A stretch of 64,000 bases of DNA. It comes from Paraburkholderia sp. BL21I4N1. Lineage in GTDB: Bacteria; Pseudomonadota; Gammaproteobacteria; Burkholderiales; Burkholderiaceae. The notes beneath the pieces are model-generated. The model was not told where the DNA came from. It saw only the letters and a program-made list of their open reading frames with translations, and did no database searches. Where the stretch lies: assembly GCF_002973525.1 (NCBI RefSeq), contig NZ_PVEN01000010.1:124001-188000 (forward strand), given 5' to 3'. Position 1 is the stretch's first letter. Every line of letters starts with the position of its first letter. Shown here piece after piece: positions 9,003 to 16,367 of this stretch. Both the position numbers and the translations under genes were made by a program.

Positions 9003-9481
9003 GTTTTTTTGTCCCTTGTTGAATCAGGCGTCCAGGCAATGAGTGAGGAAACGTGGCGGCCACAACATGGTTTATCGCACCGTTGAAGAGCGATCAGGCG
9101 GGCCGCTCCTTATGAATCGGTAGCTCTGCGTCAGGGGCAAGCCAAGTATCTCTTGCCGGTCGAAGAGGGGCCGCTTGGCCGTTGCGCGTGATTGACTCTA
9201 AGTGGCCGAAGTTTGCCGGACGGGTGGTGGCATCCTAGGCCTGAACGGCGATGCATCAAGGTGCCGTGCAAACGAATGTTGTGGCGACGCAATTGATCCC
9301 AAAGGACTTTTCGTAGGGTTCGATCCGATCAAGTATTCGACGGCATTGCCGGTGAGGTACGTGGCGTAAAGCCGATCTGTCCGGCATCGCCTTGATCAGA
9401 TCGGCAACATAGCGCACACGAAGCGGTTCAGGCGTGCGTGCGGTGTCGCGTGGATCGTCGGCGCTGCCGGCATATCCGTCG
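9003..9481. other. Intergenic stretch without an intact gene
   Basis: About 480 bases between the TetR gene and the DUF3857 gene, both leftward. No frame of useful length survives. On the minus strand, bases 9365-9480 read like protein (PLRVRYVADLIKAM) but run into stops, so this may be the worn remnant of a regulator or another gene. I cannot identify it. Confidence 0.35.
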
Positions 9482-11353
9482 TCAATACAGCAACTGCGAA
9501 CGAAGATCGCGCGCTACCGTTAGTGCCATCTTTCTCACCTCGGGGTATTGATCAGGTTGCACTAGAGGGCCGTCGATTGAGATTGTGAGATCTCGGGTGA
9601 CGGTGACAATACGTCCGTTGGCCGCGTAGCTCGACGAATAGCTGCCGAAGCGCGACACAACATTTACCGGCTTGGGCAAACCGGATATCGTCACGCCGTC
9701 CGGTAGCGTAATGATCGTGGTTTCGACAATATGGCGGCTCGGAAACGGAATCGCAAAGTCGCGCTTTTCTGGCCCGAACGCTTCAAACGTCGACGCAATG
9801 TTGCTGAAGCTGTTCAATCCCTGCGGCACCCGTATTGCGCCTGGACCCGGGAATTGCGCATAGCCGGGTAACTGGAATTCCGTCGTGTAGAGGAACGGTT
9901 GGGCTAGGTCGTGCGGATCGCCGTGAACATAGTTCCCTGTGCCGTTCTGACCCGTCATAGCCAGAAATCGACTCGCGACTTCCGGCTCGACTCCGGGTTG
10001 AAACGACGCGAACAGCGCGCGGGATAGCCAGTCAAATGCGCCTGTACTGCTAATCTCACTCGTCCCCTTTGCATCGCCATCACTATTCAGCGACACATGG
10101 ATCGTGATTTTTTCTCTCGCGTTATCGGCGTCGCTGAGTGGTAGGCTGACGATTTTCGCATTGCCGCTTTCGTCGTCAGCGACCAGCGCCGACTTGCCCA
10201 ATTCACTGATCGGTAAGGTGCCAAACGGCGCCACACTCGCGGTTGAGTCGAGAAACAGCTTGAAATCCGGCAGATAGGTAATAGCGTGATCAAATACGGC
10301 GAGCGGTGCCGCGACGCGCGGTAACCAGTAGATGGGTCCCGCATTCACCAGCACCGGGCTGCTTCGGATTCCTTTCGCGGCAAGGAGTGCTTGCAGGATA
10401 GTCACATGATCTTTGCAATCACCGTACTCTGCTTTGAGAATCGCATCGGCGTCGTGCGGAACGACGCCGCCAAAGTCCAGGTAGATTGCAACGTAGCGAA
10501 TATGCGTACTGACCCAGTTATAAAGAGCTTCCGCCTGTGCTTTCGGATCGGTGATGTTCTTTGTAATCTGGTCGGCCACTGCTCGAACCGCGGGCGTTAC
10601 TGCGGCCTTCGGCTCCGCGCGCTGCCTATAAGCTGTTCCGACGGCCGCAAAGTTCGGGAATGTGGTGACGACCAAGTGTGGGCTATGGTCAATGACACCG
10701 ACCGAGCCCAGTTCTGGCGCATGCGCCGGTGCATTTTCGAGTGACCACTTCCATCGTTGCGTATCGGGTTCGCTTGAAGCGAGCTGGCCGCCGCTCAAAC
10801 CAATGGCGTCCATATGAAGCTTCAGACAAGCCGGGGCGCGTACCGTGACTGTCGCGGCGTGGATTTCTTGCTGATCGTCAAAATATTCGAAGAGTGAAAA
10901 TTCACCGGGGAAAATCGCTTTGCGCTGGGTGGCACGCTCGCGGAGAGTGAGCGTGGATCCAATCTCCACGCTTGGAAATATCACTGTTTTGACTCTGCCG
11001 TCGTCGAACATCGGCGCGTCCGAACTCTCCTGACTCTGCTGTTCCCGAATGTTTTCCGGGGTGACGTCGATTCGTTTGCCATCCCTGGTAGTCGTATAAG
11101 CTTCCACGATCGCAAGCTCTTGTAACGACGTACTATATTTTGTGGCGATCTGGCTACTTTGCTTAACGCCCTGATCGGTGTTGATACGGAAGCTCTCCGT
11201 CTCGTCTTTTGTGTATGTTCCGTCCGCGTTGACGCTATACGCGATGTCATCGGAAAGCACTGTAATGTTAGGTTGAAACGCCCCGGCTTGTGCTTGACTG
11301 CATAGAGCAGTCACGACTAAACCGGAAAGAAGTCGATGGATTTTTATGGACAT
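9482..11353 (-). CDS. Exported DUF3857/transglutaminase-like protein
   Basis: A 623-residue secreted protein. The ATG at 11353 gives a classical signal peptide (MSIKIHRLLSGLVVTALC, cleavage after AQA), which decides the start over the longer frame to 11413. Residues about 45-200 look like the DUF3857 beta-rich domain. Residues about 260-375 form a transglutaminase-like fold with a plausible triad: Cys in EYGDCKDH, His in FDHAITYL and Asp in LFLDST. A DUF2569/DUF3858-like beta tail follows. Family members are periplasmic or surface-associated and of largely unknown role; the triad suggests a protease, amidase or cross-linking activity. It lies downstream of an AT-rich patch and is not clearly in an operon. 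Confidence 0.8.
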   Translation of the reverse strand: MSIKIHRLLSGLVVTALCSQAQAGAFQPNITVLSDDIAYSVNADGTYTKDETESFRINTDQGVKQSSQIATKYSTSLQELAIVEAYTTTRDGKRIDVTPENIREQQSQESSDAPMFDDGRVKTVIFPSVEIGSTLTLRERATQRKAIFPGEFSLFEYFDDQQEIHAATVTVRAPACLKLHMDAIGLSGGQLASSEPDTQRWKWSLENAPAHAPELGSVGVIDHSPHLVVTTFPNFAAVGTAYRQRAEPKAAVTPAVRAVADQITKNITDPKAQAEALYNWVSTHIRYVAIYLDFGGVVPHDADAILKAEYGDCKDHVTILQALLAAKGIRSSPVLVNAGPIYWLPRVAAPLAVFDHAITYLPDFKLFLDSTASVAPFGTLPISELGKSALVADDESGNAKIVSLPLSDADNAREKITIHVSLNSDGDAKGTSEISSTGAFDWLSRALFASFQPGVEPEVASRFLAMTGQNGTGNYVHGDPHDLAQPFLYTTEFQLPGYAQFPGPGAIRVPQGLNSFSNIASTFEAFGPEKRDFAIPFPSRHIVETTIITLPDGVTISGLPKPVNVVSRFGSYSSSYAANGRIVTVTRDLTISIDGPLVQPDQYPEVRKMALTVARDLRSQLLY

Positions 11354-11650
11354 GTTTTGCGGGAGTTCTCTATGACTTGAAAAATTTGGGTTAGTAAGCG
11401 CGGATCTGAGCACGATATGAAGATAGACGTCGAAAGGATTTTTGGATTTTGATTTTTATAAAATTCCTATTGCCTGTCATTCGTCAGTCCATTGGTCGGA
11501 TTATTTTGCGTTACTTGTCAATAGATGGAAAACTGGATCGCTCGCGGGAGTTTGCAATTGCGTGGTGTGCCATTTGTTTAAGATGAAATTGACAGGTAAA
11601 TTAGATAATAAACTGAAGCAGAATGGGTAGAGGGAAGATCGTTATGCCGA

Positions 11651-11866
11651 TCAGCACCGGCTATCGCGCTGACCTTCATGCGATGGTCGCCAGTCTTTCA
11701 GCTTTCTACGGTAAATTGTCGCGACCCACAGAGACGGAGCAGCAATCATCACTCCTCCGGAGCGGCCCAAGATCGACGGGTTTTCGCCTAAATAGCCGAG
11801 CGAGATCAATATTCCGCATATGCATAGACAGACACTGCCGAGAAATCCTGTCCAATCGTGTGCCAC
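11651..11866 (-). CDS. Small two-span membrane protein, candidate bacteriocin immunity protein
   Basis: A 71-residue frame starting at GTG 11866. Two hydrophobic segments are visible (FLGSVCLCICGILISLGYL and GGVMIAAPSLWVATIY), followed by a basic tail. The same frame is open further upstream to the stop codon of the bacteriocin-like gene (11924-11926), so translation could begin anywhere in a 60-base gap; no ATG is available in frame. Small membrane proteins placed directly after bacteriocin structural genes are often immunity proteins, which is the only reason for the suggestion. Codon usage is less GC-biased than in housekeeping genes, fitting an acquired element. Confidence in coding is moderate, in function low. 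Confidence 0.4.
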   Translation of the reverse strand: MAHDWTGFLGSVCLCICGILISLGYLGENPSILGRSGGVMIAAPSLWVATIYRRKLKDWRPSHEGQRDSRC

Positions 11867-11923
11867 AGTCTTTGGGGATTTTTCATGATTTCGCTCGACC
11901 CAGAGATTTAGAATAAAGAAATA

Positions 11924-12209
11924 TCAATACCTGCGGGATAAAACTGTCATTCCGGCACCATATACAGCACCGGCCGCGGTCCCGAGTGCCGCGCCTTCAG
12001 GACCAGCCGCTGAACCTAAGGTGCCACCCACAGCCATCGCGCCCCATATTGTCGATTGAACTGACGGCGCCGTGGGCGAAGCTGCTCATTAAGTTACTAA
12101 ACGAGCCATTGCCACCACCGGGCCACATGCCGTGATCGTCTTTGGTGCTGTTATTCCCACCATTCCCACCTGAGATGAGCAGAATTTCTTGTTCATTGAG
12201 CGAAAGCAT
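11924..12209 (-). pseudogene. Bacteriocin-like peptide gene with double-glycine leader, broken by one base
   Basis: From ATG 12209 the minus strand encodes MLSLNEQEILLISGG, a textbook double-glycine leader of class II bacteriocins and microcins, followed by a Gly/Asn/Ser-rich mature part. In this frame translation ends early at 11997 after an unrelated tail. Shifting by one base in the G4 run (CCCC at 12042-12045 on the plus strand) restores a frame to 11924. It ends in Gly/Ala-rich GAMAVGGTLGSAAG and TAAGAVYGAGMTVL, the GxxxG-type membrane-active helix typical of these peptides. The restored product would be about 94 residues, 79 after leader removal. No peptidase-containing ABC exporter is in the window. 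The break may be a true mutation, a phase-variable tract or a sequence error. Confidence 0.65.
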
Positions 12210-12227
12210 GAATTTTTGCCAAAGCAA

Positions 12228-12881
12228 GATCCAATTTTAAACTGATGATTTAACTTGAAAAATCGGGATCTCAATGCCAGAAGAAGTGTACTGAGAGGGG
12301 GTGTCGTAAGCAAGGGGGTATTTTGAGATGAGGTGATGGCAGAAAGTGCGGGGGTAGGAAAGAATTGTGAATGTTAAATTTATTGTAATTAAAATGAAAG
12401 AAAAATAGAGTTGATCATTTAAGACGGGTCGTTGATTTGACGAAATGTCAGATAAATCAATGGAGTAGGTAAATTTCAGATTTTATGCTCTTCTATTTTT
12501 TTACAAAAATGTAATGAATGTGGAGTTTTGTTTGATTTGGTGATTTTTTGTTTTGTTTTTTGATTGAGAATTTAAAGGCGACGATCTTGTCACGGAATTG
12601 ACGCTAATTCGGCGTCTATTTCGATGACGTTCGGTAATAAGAAATGCGCAGCCCGCCGGGGCCGCGAGGAAGGGCAAGACGAGCAGAAACCACTGTCCTA
12701 AATGCTGGCCTGCACCAAGACAAAAAATGTGGGTCTTCCGAGAAAACCGCGCCAGCCCAGACAAACCCGCCAGCCGAGCGCTGGTCCGGGTTGACGCGCA
12801 TGCCGTTAGCCAGATCGAATATTTGACAGCGTTGCCTCTGGGAGATACGGCGTGAGTCTTTTTTGATAAGGAATACTTTGC
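12228..12881. other. AT-rich intergenic region
   Basis: This stretch is strikingly AT-rich for this genome, especially 12340-12560, where runs of A and T dominate. It holds no supported gene; the minus-strand frame covering 12501-12980 has no protein-like character and runs through the GCCGC repeat. The region probably contains the promoter of the bacteriocin-like gene to its left, but I cannot place it. Confidence 0.5.
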
Positions 12882-12923
12882 CCGCGCCGCGCCGCGCCGC
12901 GCCGCGCCGCGCCGCGCCGCGCC
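12882..12923. repeat. GCCGC pentanucleotide tandem repeat (about seven units)
   Basis: Seven consecutive perfect copies of GCCGC span 12886-12920, with partial copies on both sides. It lies about 40 bases past the stop of the leftward gene at 12961. Five-base units change reading frame when copy number varies, but no gene crosses this tract, so an effect on transcript stability or slippage-driven length variation is all that can be suggested. Confidence 0.95.
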
Positions 12924-12960
12924 ACGCCAGATGCCAGACAGAGGCTGCCGTAATCGACTA

Positions 12961-13365
12961 TTAGTCGACAGCCACCGCATCCGCCATCCCGGCCTGCACC
13001 ATGGCTCGCACGATCAGATAAACAGTGGGCAGGTCGTCATCATCGAGCCGCCAGTCGACCGGCTCATCGAGCTCCGCTCCCGACAAACGACTGTCGCCGA
13101 ATCGTAAAAAAATTGAACGGACTGTCTCGTCGTGCCTCGCCACGAAACCGCGATTTTCGAACACGAGTTCGTCGATTGTTTGCAGCGTGCGCCAGGTCGG
13201 CGATTGCGCGCCACTCGCGTAGCGGCGCCGACCGCTGTCGAGATGACGACCGGCGGTCGTTGCCATGATCTGCTGAAGGTCTAGCGAGGCGCTTCGAAGC
13301 GCGCGTTCGAGTGCGGCAGAGCCGATTTGACCGGCATCCGTATCGAGGTCAGTGGCATTGATCAT
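12961..13365 (-). CDS. Hypothetical protein, second gene of an SOS-box unit
   Basis: A 134-residue soluble protein, acidic at its C-terminal half (VDWRLDDDDLPTVYLIVRAM), with no signal peptide, membrane segment or motif I recognise. Codon usage is GC3-biased like the rest of the chromosome, which supports it as real. It begins 37 bases after the stop of the upstream gene at 13403, reads in the same direction, and so likely shares its promoter and LexA-type box. Function unknown. Confidence 0.6.
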   Translation of the reverse strand: MINATDLDTDAGQIGSAALERALRSASLDLQQIMATTAGRHLDSGRRRYASGAQSPTWRTLQTIDELVFENRGFVARHDETVRSIFLRFGDSRLSGAELDEPVDWRLDDDDLPTVYLIVRAMVQAGMADAVAVD

Positions 13366-13402
13366 GCAGGTATCTTCCTTGGTCTCGGGTCAACTGGCAG
13401 CT

Positions 13403-13684
13403 TCAAAGGCGCTGCTTCAACGGCGCCTGGTTTCGCTGTGCCAGCAACTGGCGGATCTGGGCGAGATGACTGTCCCCGACCGTGCAATCTCCAACGGGTT
13501 GACTACGCTGCCGCGGCGGCGGTGGACGCACGCCGAGATAGCGGCATACGGCGGACAGATACGGCTTGCCGTTGCCGCCCAGATCTCGTGCAGCAGCAGC
13601 CACCCGGACGTCCCCGACATGCTTGCACAACCAGGCAAGCGTTTCGCGATCACCGTCGTTCAAGATGCGTATAAGGTAGGTCAT
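13403..13684 (-). CDS. Hypothetical protein behind a LexA-type box
   Basis: A 93-residue protein beginning MTYLIRILNDGDRETLAWLC, with a helix-rich N-terminal part (LAWLCKHVGDVRVAAAARDL) that could be a small DNA-binding helical domain, then a Pro/Arg-rich linker. I recognise no named family. The start at 13684 is preferred over an ATG at 13705 because AGGATCAGG precedes it, and the SOS box at 13710-13725 would overlap the promoter or transcript start otherwise. It is divergent from the GGDEF gene and likely forms an operon with the gene at 12961. Plus-strand frames across it are shadows. Confidence 0.65.
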   Translation of the reverse strand: MTYLIRILNDGDRETLAWLCKHVGDVRVAAAARDLGGNGKPYLSAVCRYLGVRPPPPRQRSQPVGDCTVGDSHLAQIRQLLAQRNQAPLKQRL

Positions 13685-13709
13685 GGCCTGATCCTGTATG
13701 GGCATACAC

Positions 13710-13725
13710 CTGTAAATTTATACAG
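13710..13725 (-). promoter_or_regulatory. LexA (SOS) box
   Basis: On the minus strand the sequence is CTGTATAAATTTACAG, matching the LexA consensus CTG-N10-CAG with an AT-rich core, flanked by TA on the left as in the extended consensus. It lies 25 bases before the start codon at 13684. Its TATAAA core could double as the -10 element, with TTGCAT 15 bp further upstream as -35. LexA binding there would block RNA polymerase, so the downstream two genes are probably induced by DNA damage. Confidence 0.7.
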
Positions 13726-13903
13726 TATTCGATCAGGATGCAAGTCGAAAGTTGGATCTATTGGAGAGAAGGGGGAAACCGCTCCAGCCTTGGGATATAG
13801 GCATCCGCGGATGCCGACCGGTATCGCCCGCTTTTCCCTGGTGTCGAGCGCGTCGCTCTGGCAACATTCTTTCCCGTCAAGAACCGTTCGCGAGGAAGGA
13901 CCC

Positions 13904-14941
13904 ATGGAGGAAATGCTGGAAAGCCTGTCCGCAACAGTGGCAACGGCGAACAGTCTGGAGGCGCTGACCCGGCCTCTACTGGAAATGCTCGAGGTCGTCA
14001 CGGGACTGGAGTCGACGTACCTCACGTCGATCGACGAGGAAAATGCGGTTCAGTCGATCGCGATTGCCCGCAATACGGGTGAACTCCTCATTCCGGAAGG
14101 ACTGACCGTCCCTTGGTCGGACACACTGTGCAAGCGCTGCCTTGAACAGGGGCGGCGAGTCGTTTCCAATGTCAGCGAGGTTTGGCCGGATTCGCAGGCG
14201 GCAGCCGCTCTTGGCATACAGACGTATGCGAGCGCGCCGGTTTGCGACAGCAACGGCGAAGTCATCGGCACGCTGTGCGCCGCCGGCAAGAACAGCAAGG
14301 CGCTCGGGCCCCGGGCGCGCAGCGCGCTCAATCTGTTTTCGAAACTGATTGCGCAACATATCGAACGGGAACGGCTGGTCGAGGAACTACGACGTTCAAA
14401 CGAGTACCTGACCAGGTTTTCGCTCACCGATTCGCTGACCGAACTACCGAACCGCAGAGCGTTGCGCGATGAACTCGGCCGGTTGCTGGCACGTGCCGCG
14501 CGCGATGGTTCCTACGTTCTCGTCGGCGTGTTCGATCTGGATGGCTTCAAACAGGTCAACGACCAGTTCGGTCATCTGTCGGGCGATCAGTTGTTGCATC
14601 AGTGCGCAGGGCGCCTCGCCGGCATGACGCGGGACACCGATATGCTCGCCCGAGTCGGCGGCGACGAGTTCGCTTTCGTCGGGCCGGGGCCTGTCGACGA
14701 GAACGAAGCCAACCGTGCCGCAGCCGCGCTCGCAGCGCGCGCCGCGGAAGTTACTGCCGGCGCCTATTCACTGCGTGATACACGATTGACGTACTCCGGG
14801 GTGAGCGCCGGCGTTGTAGCGGTGCGCTTCCTTTCCGTGGATCAGGCACTTGGGCAAGCGGACGCCGCCATGTATCTTGCGAAACGCGCGCGCCAGCAGA
14901 GGAACAACGATGTGGCGGGGACGGGGTCGGCGGCAAGGTAG
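13904..14941 (+). CDS. GAF-GGDEF diguanylate cyclase
   Basis: A 345-residue signalling enzyme that should make cyclic di-GMP from two GTP. Residues 1-160 are a GAF-like sensor domain (SAPVCDSNGEVIGTLC) with cysteines in TLCKRCLEQG. Residues about 175-335 form the cyclase domain, with DSLTELPNRRAL at its start and an intact GGDEF. An RxxD inhibitory site (RDTD) lies five residues before GGDEF, so product feedback is expected. There is no membrane segment; it is cytoplasmic. The ATG at 13904 with AGGAAGGA at 13893-13900 decides the start; the open frame extends 184 codons further upstream, but that part only mirrors the minus-strand gene. Confidence 0.92.
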   Translation: MEEMLESLSATVATANSLEALTRPLLEMLEVVTGLESTYLTSIDEENAVQSIAIARNTGELLIPEGLTVPWSDTLCKRCLEQGRRVVSNVSEVWPDSQAAAALGIQTYASAPVCDSNGEVIGTLCAAGKNSKALGPRARSALNLFSKLIAQHIERERLVEELRRSNEYLTRFSLTDSLTELPNRRALRDELGRLLARAARDGSYVLVGVFDLDGFKQVNDQFGHLSGDQLLHQCAGRLAGMTRDTDMLARVGGDEFAFVGPGPVDENEANRAAAALAARAAEVTAGAYSLRDTRLTYSGVSAGVVAVRFLSVDQALGQADAAMYLAKRARQQRNNDVAGTGSAAR

Positions 14942-15085
14942 GGCGCTGGGCTCATGCGGCAAGTGCTTCAGGTCGTGGCCCGCCATAAGCCGTCGTAAGC
15001 CGTCGTAAGCCCACGACAACGGCAAGACATCGCGCAGGCAGCGCCGCCTTCTGAAGCGCGCGGCCACGCATTCCGCGCCCGGCCG

Positions 15086-16009
15086 CTACTTTTTCCGTTT
15101 GCGGGATTCCTGCGCGCCAGCGCCTTCACGAAGCGCATTCGCAACGACGACGAAAGCGGGAGTGGGTTGCCGGCGGCTCGGATAGTAAAGATGGAAACCC
15201 GAAAACGACGGGCACCAGTCAGACAGCACCCGCACAAGCTCTCCGCGTTGAAGCTGCGATAACACGCGCTGCTCCGGCACGAAGGCAAGCCCGACGCCCG
15301 CAAGCGCGGCTTTTACGGCCATCGTTGCCGTGTTGAACACGAGTTGCCCTTCGACACGCACGTTCAGTTCACGTCCACCTTTCCTGAATTCCCAGGCATA
15401 TATCCCGCCGGCCGTCGGCAGCCGGATGTTGATGCAGTTGTGCGCCGTCAGATCCTGCGGCGTCGTCGGCTTCGGGTGCCTCGCGAAATATGCCGGCGTG
15501 CCGACCACCGCTATCCGCACGTCCGGACCGATGCGAATGGCGACCATATCCTTGGCGACCTGCTCGCCAAGCCGCACACCTGCATCGAGCCGCTGTTCGA
15601 CGATGTCCGTCAGTCCATTGTCGATAACGATTTCGATCGTGATGTCGGGGTAGTCGGGCAGCAGCCGCTCGATGACCGGCCACAACAGCAATTCCGCCGC
15701 ATGCTCTCCGGCGGCGATGCGCACGACGCCAGCCGGCGTGTCGCGCAAAGCGCTGAGCGCGCTCAGTTCGGCTTCGATCTCGTCCAGACGAGGGCCGACC
15801 GACTGGATCAGCCGTTCGCCCGCTTGCGTCGGCGAGATATTGCGTGTGGTCCTGGTGAGAAGCCGTAGCCCGAGCCGCGCCTCCAGATTGCGCACAGTCT
15901 GACTGAGGGCCGACTGCGAAACGCCGAGCTTCGCGGCGGCTTTCGTGAAGCTGCCCTCTCGCGCGACAGCCAGGAATGCGGTGATATCGGAGAGATCGGA
16001 GCGCGCCAT
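15086..16009 (-). CDS. LysR-family transcriptional regulator
   Basis: A 307-residue LysR-type regulator. The winged helix-turn-helix occupies residues 1-65 (FTKAAAKLGVSQSALSQTVR), and the rest is the periplasmic-binding-like effector domain. The tail PSRRQPTPAFVVVANALR is typical of the CrgA/DmlR-like subgroup. It is transcribed divergently from a cupin remnant and an aldo/keto reductase, the common arrangement in which the regulator controls the neighbouring redox genes from the shared intergenic region. The ligand is unknown. Confidence 0.93.
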   Translation of the reverse strand: MARSDLSDITAFLAVAREGSFTKAAAKLGVSQSALSQTVRNLEARLGLRLLTRTTRNISPTQAGERLIQSVGPRLDEIEAELSALSALRDTPAGVVRIAAGEHAAELLLWPVIERLLPDYPDITIEIVIDNGLTDIVEQRLDAGVRLGEQVAKDMVAIRIGPDVRIAVVGTPAYFARHPKPTTPQDLTAHNCINIRLPTAGGIYAWEFRKGGRELNVRVEGQLVFNTATMAVKAALAGVGLAFVPEQRVLSQLQRGELVRVLSDWCPSFSGFHLYYPSRRQPTPAFVVVANALREGAGAQESRKRKK

Positions 16010-16109
16010 TGATAAGCCTGTCTTATAACTTCATGCGGATTTTAGCTCTTAATCGCAAGAAGCCGCGCTGCTACATTGAAGGTCAGGACATATCGCGAAG
16101 GGAACGCTT

Positions 16110-16350
16110 ATGCAGATCAGGACATGCGGATCACAGCCGTCCGTGACGGGACCGGCCGAATACTTCACCGGTCGAAACGATCCGGCCCGGTGACACCGTG
16201 TGGATCGCGCCCGGCGAGAAACACCGGCACGGCGCGACGGCGACCACGGCAATGACGCATATCGCCATTGCCGAATCGCAGAACGACAGCCCTGTCGCCT
16301 GGATGGAGAAGGTGACGGACGAGCAATACCCCATTGGCGCCGCCATCTGA
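16110..16350 (+). pseudogene. Decayed cupin-domain gene with internal deletion
   Basis: The first frame from ATG 16110 ends with GPAEYFTG and then meets TGA within about 28 codons. A second frame picks up at VETIRPGDTVWIAPGEKH and continues through TTAMTHIAIAES to a stop at 16348-16350. In intact small cupins of the carboxymuconolactone-decarboxylase-like kind, these two motifs are separated by roughly 60 residues carrying the metal-binding histidines. The middle has therefore been lost and the ends joined out of frame near 16171. The surviving histidine motif alone cannot form the active barrel. It sits between the LysR gene and the aldo/keto reductase, where such cupins are commonly found. 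Confidence 0.75.
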
Positions 16351-16367
16351 ATAATTGAGAGGTTTAA

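Noticed and set aside
12501..12980. A 159-residue minus-strand frame through the GCCGC repeat
   Set aside because: It reads the repeat as Arg/Ala runs and then AT-rich DNA as Lys/Asn/Ser; no start site.
13352..14941. A 529-residue frame that would lengthen the GGDEF protein by 184 residues
   Set aside because: The extra part is antisense to a better supported small gene and its LexA box, and a strong ribosome-binding site marks the internal ATG at 13904.
14991..15010. Two tandem copies of CGTCGTAAGC
   Set aside because: Only two units and no gene or structure tied to them; probably chance duplication.
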